DNA of 64,000 nucleotides from Burkholderia vietnamiensis LMG 10929 (lineage in GTDB: Bacteria > Pseudomonadota > Gammaproteobacteria > Burkholderiales > Burkholderiaceae), in assembly GCF_000959445.1 (NCBI RefSeq), contig NZ_CP009631.1, forward strand, positions 2,294,001 to 2,358,000, in the 5' to 3' direction. A program made the translations under genes and the position numbers. The notes beneath the pieces are model-generated. The model worked only from the letters and a program-made list of their open reading frames with translations. It did no database searches and was not told the DNA's origin. Positions 56,748 to 64,000 of this stretch are shown here, piece after piece (position 1 is the first letter of the stretch; each line of letters begins with the position of its first letter).

Positions 56748-57794
56748 TCAGCCCGAAAAATCCGTCACCACCGTCACTCCGGCGCCTTCGAACCGATCCA
56801 TGTTCATCAGCGCGTCGATCGACTCGCCGAGACTGATTTCCTTGCCGATCAGGCGCTCCGGCGCGAGCTTGCCGGCATGCACCATGTCGAGCATCGCGCC
56901 GTAGCGATGCGCCTGCATCCCGTGGCTGCCGAGAATCTCGAGTTCGTGCGCGATCACCTTGCTCATCGGCACGGCCGGCGTCGCGTGTTCGCCGAGCATC
57001 AGCCCGACCTGCACGTGCTTGCCGCGCCGGCGCAGGTTGCTGATCGAGTTGAAGCAGGTGGTCGGATGGCCGAGCGCATCGAGCGAGACGTGTGCGCCGC
57101 CGCGCGTGATCTCCTTCACCGCGTCGACGACGTCCGTCACCTGCGACGCATCGACGGTCGCCGCCGCGCCGAGCGCGCGCGCGAGCGTTAGGGCACGCTC
57201 GGAAATGTCGATCGCGACGACGTTCGCGCCGATCGCGTTCGCGATCATGATCGCCGACAGGCCGACGCCGCCGCAGCCGTGCACGGCCACCCACTGGCCG
57301 GCCGACGTGCGCCCCTGGTCGACGACCGCGCGAAACGACGTCACGAACCGGCAGCCGAGGCTCGCCGCGGTCGGGAAGTCGAGCGCATCGGGCAGCCGCA
57401 CGAGGTTCAGGTCCGCGTGGTGGATGCCGACGTATTGCGCGAACGAGCCCCAGTGCGTGAAGCCGGGCTGAAACTGGCGCTCGCAGACCTGCTGATTGCC
57501 CGAGTGGCATTCCGGGCAATGGCCGCAGCCGCCGACGAACGGCACCGTCACGCGGTCGCCGGCCTTCCAGCGCGTGACCGCCGCGCCCGCCGCGACCACC
57601 ACGCCCGCCAGTTCGTGGCCCGGCACATGCGGCAGCACGATATCCGGATCGTGTCCCATCCAGCCGTGCCAGTCGCTGCGGCACACGCCGGTCGCCTTCA
57701 CCTCGATCACGACGCCGTCGGGTGCCGGCCTCGGATCGTCCACGTCCATCAGCCGCGGCGCCGCGCCGAACGCTTCATAAACGACTGCTTTCAC
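56748..57794 (-). CDS. Zinc-dependent alcohol dehydrogenase
   Basis: 348 residues. The catalytic zinc site is seen in GVCRSDWHG and PGHELAG, and the structural zinc cysteines in [15 protein letters not shown] near 90-108. The Rossmann GCGGVGL follows. Start GTG 57794 has GGAGGAG upstream. The substrate is unknown. It is divergent from the Lrp/AsnC regulator, which probably controls it. Confidence 0.88.
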   Translation of the reverse strand: MKAVVYEAFGAAPRLMDVDDPRPAPDGVVIEVKATGVCRSDWHGWMGHDPDIVLPHVPGHELAGVVVAAGAAVTRWKAGDRVTVPFVGGCGHCPECHSGNQQVCERQFQPGFTHWGSFAQYVGIHHADLNLVRLPDALDFPTAASLGCRFVTSFRAVVDQGRTSAGQWVAVHGCGGVGLSAIMIANAIGANVVAIDISERALTLARALGAAATVDASQVTDVVDAVKEITRGGAHVSLDALGHPTTCFNSISNLRRRGKHVQVGLMLGEHATPAVPMSKVIAHELEILGSHGMQAHRYGAMLDMVHAGKLAPERLIGKEISLGESIDALMNMDRFEGAGVTVVTDFSG

Positions 57795-57927
57795 GATCTC
57801 CTCCTGGGTCGAATGACTCTTTCAATATAGCGCGGCAATGGTGGATTGTTCTTTCGTCTTGCGATTGAGAAGCGCACGATTCTGAGATAGCCTTGCGACG
57901 ATCGTGCGATTGCCGCAAGGAGCTTTC

Positions 57928-58392
57928 ATGGAGCAGCTGGACAGGATCGATCGCGGCATGCTGGACATGCTGCAGCAGGACGGGCGCGTGTCGAACGCGC
58001 GCCTGGCGGAAGCGTTCTCGCTGAGCGAGACGTCGTGCTGGCGCCGGCTGCGCCGGCTCGAGGAAGCGGGGCTGATCGCCGGTTATCACGCGCGGCTCGA
58101 TCGCAGAAAGCTGGGGTTCGGCGTGATGGCGTTCGTGCAGATCGTCTGCACGCAGCACAGCGAGGCGGTGACCGCGGAGTTCGAGCGCCTGATCCAGGCG
58201 AGCCCGAACGTGCTCGCCTGCGACAACACGACCGGCGAAGCGGATTTCCTGCTGCAGGTCGTGGCAGCCGATCTCGACGACTACAGCCATTTCGTCGAAA
58301 GGGTGTTGCGCAAGCTGCCGGGCGTGCTGAGCATTCGCTCGAACCTGTCGCTGCGGCAGCTGAAATCGACGCAGCGGCTGCCGATCGCGTGA
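57928..58392 (+). CDS. Lrp/AsnC-family transcriptional regulator
   Basis: 154 residues from ATG 57928 after AAGGAG. N-terminal winged HTH (GRVSNARLAEAFSLSETSCWRRLRRLEEAGLI) and C-terminal RAM/ligand domain (VVAADLDDYSHFV). Probably regulates the divergent dehydrogenase; the gap is 133 bp. Confidence 0.9.
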   Translation: MEQLDRIDRGMLDMLQQDGRVSNARLAEAFSLSETSCWRRLRRLEEAGLIAGYHARLDRRKLGFGVMAFVQIVCTQHSEAVTAEFERLIQASPNVLACDNTTGEADFLLQVVAADLDDYSHFVERVLRKLPGVLSIRSNLSLRQLKSTQRLPIA

Positions 58393-58423
58393 CGCGCACG
58401 CCGGCGCGTGCGTGCGCCGACGC

Positions 58424-58789
58424 TTAGTCGGCGAGCCGTTTGTCGGCGAGTGCCTTGCAGCAGTCTTCGTACACCCGCTGCACGAGTTTCGCGCGGTAGT
58501 CGAGATCATCGGTATCGACGATCTCCTCGACGGCGTCGCGCGCCCAGGATGCGTCGACGAAGCTCGCGTGCCGTTTCGCGATGTCCTGCGCGAGCGCGGC
58601 CAGCTTCGCGAGCGCGAGCCAGTCGGACTGCCGGCGATGGCGGTCGAGCCAGCGGTGCGCGGCCTGAACCTGGAACGCCGCGTCCGGCCAGCATTCATTC
58701 AGATAAAACGCGCCGAGATTGCCGCAGGTAAGCCAGCACAGCAGCTCGAGGCGGTCTTGCGAGCCGAGGGTACGGGATGCGTCGGTCAT
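58424..58789 (-). CDS. Conserved hypothetical protein, 121 residues
   Basis: From ATG 58789 the protein is helical with Trp and Cys residues (LLCWLTCGNLGAFYLNECWPD) and a charged C-terminus. A longer ORF start at 58951 is likely non-coding. Family unknown. It is convergent with the regulator gene. Confidence 0.6.
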   Translation of the reverse strand: MTDASRTLGSQDRLELLCWLTCGNLGAFYLNECWPDAAFQVQAAHRWLDRHRRQSDWLALAKLAALAQDIAKRHASFVDASWARDAVEEIVDTDDLDYRAKLVQRVYEDCCKALADKRLAD

Positions 58790-59048
58790 GGCAGCGCTCA
58801 CGAAAGGCATCGATTCCGGGTGGCGCGGCGTGCAGCGGCCGGCGCCGATACTAAAAACATAGCACGATGCGCGCCACCTGGCGCACCGGCGTCGCGGGCT
58901 CGGCTCAGAGGGTCGAACGCGGGGCCGGCGGCGCGCGCACCGCAGCCCCACCGCGCGCCCGCAGCGGGTCGGCCGCGTCGGCTCCCCACGCGTCGCCGCA
59001 CCCGTCGCACCGTCGTTAGAATGGCCGTTTTCCGGGAGACAGGAAGCG

Positions 59049-60485
59049 ATGAAAATCTACGATCAGTTCTACATCGACGGCGCATGGTGCAAACCGGCCG
59101 GAGCCGGCACCATCGACGTGATCGACTCCGCCACCGAGGCGGTGCTCGGCCGGATTCCCGAAGGTGCGGCGACGGACGCACGGCACGCGGTCCGCGCGGC
59201 GCGCGCCGCCTTCGACGCGTGGGCCGCGACGCCGCCCGCGACGCGCGCCGGCTACCTGCGCAGGATCGTCGAGCGCCTGCAGACCCGCAGCGAGGAGCTC
59301 GCCCAATCGATCACCGGCGAGGTCGGGATGCCGATCAAGCTGTCGCGCGCGATCCAGGTCGGCGCGCCGGTCTACAACTGGAAGGCATACGCCAAACTCG
59401 CCGAGTCGTTCGAATTCGAGGCGAAGGTCGGCAATTCGCTGGTGGTGCGCGAGCCCGTGGGCGTCGTCGCGGCCATCACGCCGTGGAACTATCCGCTCAA
59501 CCAGATCACGCTGAAAGTCGCGCCGGCGCTCGCGGCCGGCTGCACGGTCGTCCTGAAGCCGTCCGAGGTCGCGCCGCTCAATGCGTTCATGCTCGCCGAG
59601 GCGATCCACGAAGCCGGGTTGCCGGCCGGCGTGTTCAACCTCGTGTGCGGATACGGCCCGGTGGTCGGCGAGGTGCTGGCCACCGATCCCGAGGTCGACA
59701 TGGTGTCGTTTACCGGTTCGACGCGCGCCGGCAAGCGCGTGGCCGAATTGGCGGCGGCGACCGTCAAGCGCGTCGCGCTGGAGCTCGGCGGCAAGTCGGC
59801 AGCGGTGATCCTCGACGATGCCGATTTCCCGGCGGCGGTGAAGGGCACGGTCAACGCGTGCTTCCTCAATGCAGGCCAGACCTGTTCCGCGCACACGCGC
59901 ATGCTGGTGCCGCACGCGCGCTACGACGACGCGCGCGCACTCGCGAAGGCGGCCGCCGAAGCCTATGTCGCGGGCGACCCGCGCCAGGAGACGACGCGCC
60001 TCGGCGCGCTCGCGTCGGCCGTGCAGCAGCAGCGCGTGCAGGCCTACATCCAGCGCGGCATCGACGACGGCGCCGAACTCGTGACGGGCGGCACGGGCCT
60101 GCCCGACGGGCTGACGAAGGGCTTCTTCGTGAAGCCCACGGTGTTCGGCCGCGTCGACCCGACGTCGGCGATCGCGCAGGAGGAAATCTTCGGGCCGGTG
60201 CTGTCGATCATCACGTATCGCGACGAAGACGAAGCGGTGCGCGTCGCGAACGACACGCCGTACGGGCTGGGCGGCGCGGTATGGGCGGGCAGCGACGAGC
60301 GGGCGCTGCGCGTCGCGCGCCGGCTCCGCACCGGGCAGGTCGACATCAACGGCGGCAGCTGGAACAACGCCGCGCCGTTCGGCGGCTACAAGCAGTCGGG
60401 CTACGGCCGCGAGAACGGCGTGTACGGGCTCGAGGAGTACCTGGAATACAAGTCGATGCAGCTCAGGCCGGCGAATCCGTCCTGA
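59049..60485 (+). CDS. NAD(P)-dependent aldehyde dehydrogenase
   Basis: 478 residues. Catalytic Glu245 (ELGGKS) and Cys279 (NAGQTCSA) are present, and TPWNYPLNQ is the cofactor-side motif. Ends with the EYLEYKS tail usual for the family. GGAGACAGG precedes ATG 59049. The substrate cannot be inferred. A terminator follows at 60512. Confidence 0.9.
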   Translation: MKIYDQFYIDGAWCKPAGAGTIDVIDSATEAVLGRIPEGAATDARHAVRAARAAFDAWAATPPATRAGYLRRIVERLQTRSEELAQSITGEVGMPIKLSRAIQVGAPVYNWKAYAKLAESFEFEAKVGNSLVVREPVGVVAAITPWNYPLNQITLKVAPALAAGCTVVLKPSEVAPLNAFMLAEAIHEAGLPAGVFNLVCGYGPVVGEVLATDPEVDMVSFTGSTRAGKRVAELAAATVKRVALELGGKSAAVILDDADFPAAVKGTVNACFLNAGQTCSAHTRMLVPHARYDDARALAKAAAEAYVAGDPRQETTRLGALASAVQQQRVQAYIQRGIDDGAELVTGGTGLPDGLTKGFFVKPTVFGRVDPTSAIAQEEIFGPVLSIITYRDEDEAVRVANDTPYGLGGAVWAGSDERALRVARRLRTGQVDINGGSWNNAAPFGGYKQSGYGRENGVYGLEEYLEYKSMQLRPANPS

Positions 60486-60511
60486 CGCGTTTCACGCCGC
60501 ATCGCTCGCCA

Positions 60512-60537
60512 CGGCACGCTCGCGTGCCGTTTTTTTG
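60512..60537 (+). terminator. Intrinsic terminator after the aldehyde dehydrogenase
   Basis: ACGGCACG-ctcg-CGTGCCGT with seven T residues: a textbook terminator 27 bp after the stop. Confidence 0.9.
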
Positions 60538-60608
60538 TTGACGGCCATCAAGATGCACACCGGTGGATCGTCGATCATCGCTGTTCCGATGTTTCGACGA
60601 GGCTCCAG

Positions 60609-61799
60609 ATGACCGTACCCACTCCCTTCCCGCCGCTCACGATTCGCGGGCGCACGCTACTGCCGGTGGTGCAGGGCGGCATGGGCGTAGGCGTGTCCGC
60701 GCACCGCCTTGCGGGCACCGTCGCGCGCGAGGGCGCGCTCGGCACGATCGCGAGCATCGACCTGCGTCATCACCACGCGGATCTGCTCGCGCGCTGTCGC
60801 GCGCATCCCGACCGGGCGACGCTCGAGGCCGCGAACCTCGAGGCGCTCGCGCGCGAGGTTCGCCTCGCGAAGACTTACAGCGAAGGGCGCGGGATGATCG
60901 CCGTCAACGTGATGAAGGCGGTGAGCGCCCATGCGGACTACGTGCGCGTCGCGTGCGACGCGGGCGCGGACGCGATCGTGATGGGCGCGGGCCTGCCGCT
61001 CGATCTGCCCGATCTCACCCAGGGCCACGACATCGCGCTGATTCCGATTCTGTCGGACAGCCGCGGAATCGCGCTGGTGCTGAAGAAATGGATGAAGAAG
61101 GGCCGGCTGCCCGACGCGATCGTGATCGAGCATCCGGCCTATGCGGGCGGCCACCTCGGCGTCACGCAGATCGACGACATGCACGACGCCCGATTCGATT
61201 TTGCGCGCGTGCTCGACGAGACGGCGCAGGTGATGGCCACGCTAGGACTCGAGCGCGACACGATCCCGCTGATCGTCGCGGGCGGGATCGGCAGCCACGA
61301 CGCGGTGCGCGCGGCGCTCGCGGCCGGCGCGAACGGCGTGCAGATCGGCACGCCGTTCGCGGTGACGGAAGAAGGCGATGCGCATCCGAACTTCAAGCGC
61401 GTGCTGGCCGATGCGGTGCCCGACGACATCGTCGAATTCGTCAGCGTGACCGGTCTGCCGGCGCGCGCGGTCCGAACCCCATGGCTCGATCGATACCTGC
61501 GTAATGAGGCGCGCATCCGCAGCAAGCTCGGCGCGTTCAAGCAACGCTGCCCGACCGCGCTCGAATGCCTGAGCGTATGCGGGCTGCGCGACGGCATCGA
61601 GAAGTTCGGGCACTTCTGCATCGACACGCGGCTCGCGGCCGCATTGCGCGGCGACGTTGCGAACGGGCTGTTCTTCCGCGGGCGCGAAGCGCTGCCGTTC
61701 GGCACGGCGATCCGCAGTGTGCGCGATCTGCTCGAGCTGTTGCTGACGGGCCGTGTCGCAGAGCCTGCGGCAAACCGCCCCATGTTTACGCTCGCTTGA
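60609..61799 (+). CDS. Nitronate monooxygenase / 2-nitropropane dioxygenase family flavoprotein
   Basis: 396 residues with the FMN-binding TIM-barrel pattern: MGVGVSA near the N-terminus, HPAYAGGHLG, GGIGSHDAV, and ANGVQIGTPF. The family oxidises nitronates or uses FMN for related chemistry; true activity is unknown. Its stop codon TGA is part of the FNR box of ompW. Confidence 0.85.
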   Translation: MTVPTPFPPLTIRGRTLLPVVQGGMGVGVSAHRLAGTVAREGALGTIASIDLRHHHADLLARCRAHPDRATLEAANLEALAREVRLAKTYSEGRGMIAVNVMKAVSAHADYVRVACDAGADAIVMGAGLPLDLPDLTQGHDIALIPILSDSRGIALVLKKWMKKGRLPDAIVIEHPAYAGGHLGVTQIDDMHDARFDFARVLDETAQVMATLGLERDTIPLIVAGGIGSHDAVRAALAAGANGVQIGTPFAVTEEGDAHPNFKRVLADAVPDDIVEFVSVTGLPARAVRTPWLDRYLRNEARIRSKLGAFKQRCPTALECLSVCGLRDGIEKFGHFCIDTRLAAALRGDVANGLFFRGREALPFGTAIRSVRDLLELLLTGRVAEPAANRPMFTLA

Positions 61800-61809
61800 T
61801 CGATATCAA
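61796..61809 (+). promoter_or_regulatory. FNR/ANR box for ompW
   Basis: TTGAT-CGAT-ATCAA is a perfect match to the FNR consensus. It overlaps the stop codon of the upstream gene. About 30 bp on, GAGAAT (61832-61837) is a candidate -10, placing the box near -41.5, as in class II FNR promoters. Confidence 0.75.
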
Positions 61810-61864
61810 GATGAAAAAAAGACCCTATTGGGAGAATGGTATCCATTCTTTGGGGGTCCGTACC

Positions 61865-62506
61865 ATGCATAAAGCGATTCAAACATTTGTCACCACCACC
61901 GCCGTCGCGGCCAGCCTTATCGCGATGCCTTCGCTGTCCCACGCGGCTTCCGCGGGCGACGGTATCAATCAGGGTGACGTCCTGGTGCGGTTGCGCGCGA
62001 TCAGCATTCAGCCGAACGAGCGCGGCAGCGACACGCTGGGCGCGATCAACACCGGCGTGAACAACGCGATCGTGCCTGAACTCGACTTCACGTACATGAT
62101 CCGCGACTACCTGGGGGTCGAGCTGATCCTCGGCACGTCGCGCCATCAGGTCACGTCGAGCCTCGGCAATCTCGGCGGCGTGGGCGTGCTGCCGCCGACG
62201 CTGCTGCTGCAATACCACTTCAATCACGCCGGCAAGGTGCGTCCGTATGTCGGTGCGGGTCTGAACTACACGTACTTCTACAACAACGGCCTGAATGTCG
62301 GCGGTCAGGGCGTGTCGATCAACAAGAGCAGCTTCGGTCCGGCGCTGCAGTTCGGCGTCGACGTGCAACTCACCAAGAAGGTGTTCATGAACGTCGACTT
62401 GAAGAAGATCTGGATGAGCACCGACGCGACGCTCGGCGACAAGGGCATCGGCACGCTGCACATCGATCCGCTGATCGTCGGTATCGGCGTCGGGATGAAG
62501 TTCTAA
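61865..62506 (+). CDS. ompW: OmpW-family outer membrane protein
   Basis: 213 residues from ATG 61865 with a signal peptide ending SLSHAA near residue 27. The eight-stranded barrel includes LLLQYHFNHAGKVRPYVGAGLNYTYFY and ends in Phe, as for OmpW. A start at 61811 would lie too close to the FNR box and in front of the -10. OmpW is regulated by FNR in E. coli. Confidence 0.9.
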   Translation: MHKAIQTFVTTTAVAASLIAMPSLSHAASAGDGINQGDVLVRLRAISIQPNERGSDTLGAINTGVNNAIVPELDFTYMIRDYLGVELILGTSRHQVTSSLGNLGGVGVLPPTLLLQYHFNHAGKVRPYVGAGLNYTYFYNNGLNVGGQGVSINKSSFGPALQFGVDVQLTKKVFMNVDLKKIWMSTDATLGDKGIGTLHIDPLIVGIGVGMKF

Positions 62507-62537
62507 GCGAGCAGGGCAACAAACAGAGTTGGGGTTG

Positions 62538-62570
62538 GCGGCATGGCAGTCGGCATGCCGCTCTTTTTTT
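62538..62570 (+). terminator. Terminator after ompW
   Basis: GCGGCATG pairs with CATGCCGC around an 8-nt loop and is followed by a T-run (TCTTTTTTT). Confidence 0.85.
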
Positions 62571-62727
62571 ATGCAGCGCCGTTGCGGGCAGAGCCGGGGG
62601 CACGCAGCGCGCGGCGGCAAGCGTGACGCGTGCATCGCGCGGCCGAAAGACGCTGGCACCGCGACGAACCGGCAGCGGCGTTGCCGTTCACGGGCCGCGC
62701 GAGCGGTACGTATCGACGCGCGTCGTC

Positions 62728-62931
62728 TTACAGCTTGTCGTACTGGAAGCGCATCGCGGTGCCGTCGCGCGTGATGCGTTCCCACACGGCGCGCTTTTCT
62801 TCGTCGCTGAGGAACACCCAGTTCGACACCTCGGCGGCCGTACGGCCGCACCCCTTGCACACTTCGTCGAACAGGGTCGAGCACACGCCGATGCAGGGGC
62901 TGTCGGGCAGGTCGTGGAGATTGGAGGCCAT
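62728..62931 (-). CDS. DUF1289 family protein
   Basis: 67 residues with SPCIGVCS and CKGCGRTAAEV, four cysteines forming a probable metal or Fe-S site, then W...SDEEKRAVWERI. The family is small and cytoplasmic; function unknown. ATG 62931. Confidence 0.8.
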   Translation of the reverse strand: MASNLHDLPDSPCIGVCSTLFDEVCKGCGRTAAEVSNWVFLSDEEKRAVWERITRDGTAMRFQYDKL

Positions 62932-63319
62932 CTGAAGGGTTCGCGCGGTGGAGTCGACGGGGCGTCATTTTAATGCATCGGCATGGCTCGACCCGGGCGA
63001 GCCGCCATCCGGGCGCACGGCGCGTCGCCCGACCGCGCGTGCGGCTGACCGGGCGCCGATCCACATCGGCCGTCCAGCACGGCACGGCATGCGGCGACGT
63101 CACCCACTGAGCGCCTACGCGCTCGCGACCCGATCGCAACCTTGGCGTGCCCTGCGCGCCCGCAAGCACGACTCGCACGCCGATTCACCGCCGCCTTGTT
63201 TTCCCCATGGACAGACGCCGATTACCCGATAGAATTCCCCGGGATGCGTTGCTGCGCGCGCCGCCTGAGCGGCCGGTGGCGGCAATGTGTTCCGTTTGCG
63301 CGACACGGGCATGATTTTT

Positions 63320-63348
63320 TTGTGACCGGGCGCGAATGATGATAGCGT
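63320..63348 (+). promoter_or_regulatory. Candidate promoter upstream of the polyamine-binding protein gene
   Basis: TTGTGA (63320-63325), 17 bp, TAGCGT (63343-63348). The gap 62932-63439 otherwise holds only overlapping GC-rich ORFs on both strands with no binding sites; I see no gene there. Confidence 0.3.
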
Positions 63349-63439
63349 TCGGGGTTTTCGGGGGGCGGCGCGCCCAACTGCGCCGCCATGATGAGGCAGA
63401 CGGCAGCCGGACAAACGGTCCGGTCGGAGGGAGAGCGGG

Positions 63440-64000
63440 ATGAAAGCAAAAGTAGTGGGCCGGTTCGCAGCGCTCGCGCTGTGCGTGGGTGCATCGGCGG
63501 CGGCGGCGAAGGATACGCAGCTCAATGTCTATAACTGGTCGGACTACATTGCGAAGGACACGATCCCGAACTTCGAGAAGCAGACGGGCGTCAAGGTCCG
63601 CTACGACAACTACGACAGCGACGACACGCTGCAGGCGAAGCTGCTCACCGGCAGCTCGGGCTACGACATCGTCGTGCCGACCAGCAACTACGCGGGCAAG
63701 CAGATCGCGGCCGGCATCTTCGCGCCGCTCGACAAGTCGAAGCTCCCCAACCTCAAGTACCTCGATCCGCAGCTGATGGCGCTGGTCGCCGGCGCCGATC
63801 CGGGCAACAAGTATTCGGTGCCGTGGGCATACGGCACGACCGGTCTCGCGTACAACCTGACGAAGGCGCAGCAGGCGCTCGGCAAGGTGCCGCTCGACAA
63901 CTGGGACATTCTGTTCAAGCCGGAAAACATCTCGAAGCTGAAGACCTGCGGCGTGTCGGTGCTCGACGCGCCGGACCAGATGTTCGCGGCGGCGCTGCAC
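63440..64000 (+). CDS. Polyamine ABC transporter periplasmic binding protein, 3' end outside window
   Basis: 187 codons visible from ATG 63440 behind GGAGGGAG. A signal peptide ends SAAAAK near residue 23. LNVYNWSDYIAKDTIPNFEKQTG and YDIVVPTSNYAGKQ are characteristic of PotD/PotF-like putrescine/spermidine-binding proteins. The gene continues beyond the window, where transporter genes are expected. Confidence 0.88.
   Translation, partial: MKAKVVGRFAALALCVGASAAAAKDTQLNVYNWSDYIAKDTIPNFEKQTGVKVRYDNYDSDDTLQAKLLTGSSGYDIVVPTSNYAGKQIAAGIFAPLDKSKLPNLKYLDPQLMALVAGADPGNKYSVPWAYGTTGLAYNLTKAQQALGKVPLDNWDILFKPENISKLKTCGVSVLDAPDQMFAAALH

Overview
The window is high-GC, tightly packed DNA that looks like chromosome 1 of a Burkholderia cepacia complex-like bacterium. 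The evidence is the polyhydroxybutyrate (PHB) cluster phaC-phbA-phbB-phaR, the divergent bamD/rluD pair, a Burkholderia-style contact-dependent inhibition locus and IS3/IS110 elements. Species cannot be fixed from the sequence alone.

Layout. 1-25.5 kb is ordinary core chromosome: a coiled-coil protein (partial), a YdcH-like protein, a DinG-type Fe-S helicase, bamD, rluD, pgeF, the PHB cluster, rimO, a KdgK-like kinase, metC, serB, a LysR regulator with a divergent quinone-oxidoreductase-like dehydrogenase, fetAB, an AsmA-family protein and the ABC-F gene ybiT.

25.5-37.8 kb is a 12.1-kb integrative element inserted at the 3' end of ybiT. It is bounded by perfect 138-bp direct repeats, and the repeats restore the ybiT reading frame. 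It carries two tandem tyrosine recombinases at its right end, a serine recombinase under a promoter framed by 10-bp inverted repeats, a degenerate tRNA-like gene, a promoter-to-terminator unit without an ORF (candidate small RNA), a boxA-like site, a run of five tiny genes that each overlap by 4 nt, and one large protein resembling the internal (ejection) virion proteins of T7-like podoviruses. There are no capsid, portal, terminase, tail or replication genes, so it is either a heavily reduced prophage or a phage satellite.

37.8-53.5 kb is a contact-dependent inhibition / two-partner-secretion locus: a 3112-residue CdiA-type exoprotein with a VENN junction and a short C-terminal toxin, a small AT-richer immunity candidate, then three unexpected genes (a HAD-UbiA fusion, a polytopic membrane protein, an SMR-type transporter) before the CdiB outer-membrane transporter. 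The three cargo genes look like a polyprenyl-phosphate-sugar synthesis, transfer and flipping module, so a dedicated glycosylation system inside a CDI operon is possible. A 57-bp remnant of a second cdiB 3' end lies just downstream.

53.5-56.7 kb is an insertion scar: a zinc-finger gene truncated by an IS3-family element, itself interrupted by an IS110-family element with a candidate bridge-RNA region.

56.7-64 kb returns to core-type metabolism: a zinc alcohol dehydrogenase with a divergent Lrp/AsnC regulator, an aldehyde dehydrogenase, a nitronate monooxygenase-like flavoprotein, OmpW behind a consensus FNR box, a DUF1289 protein, and the start of a polyamine-binding protein gene running off the window.
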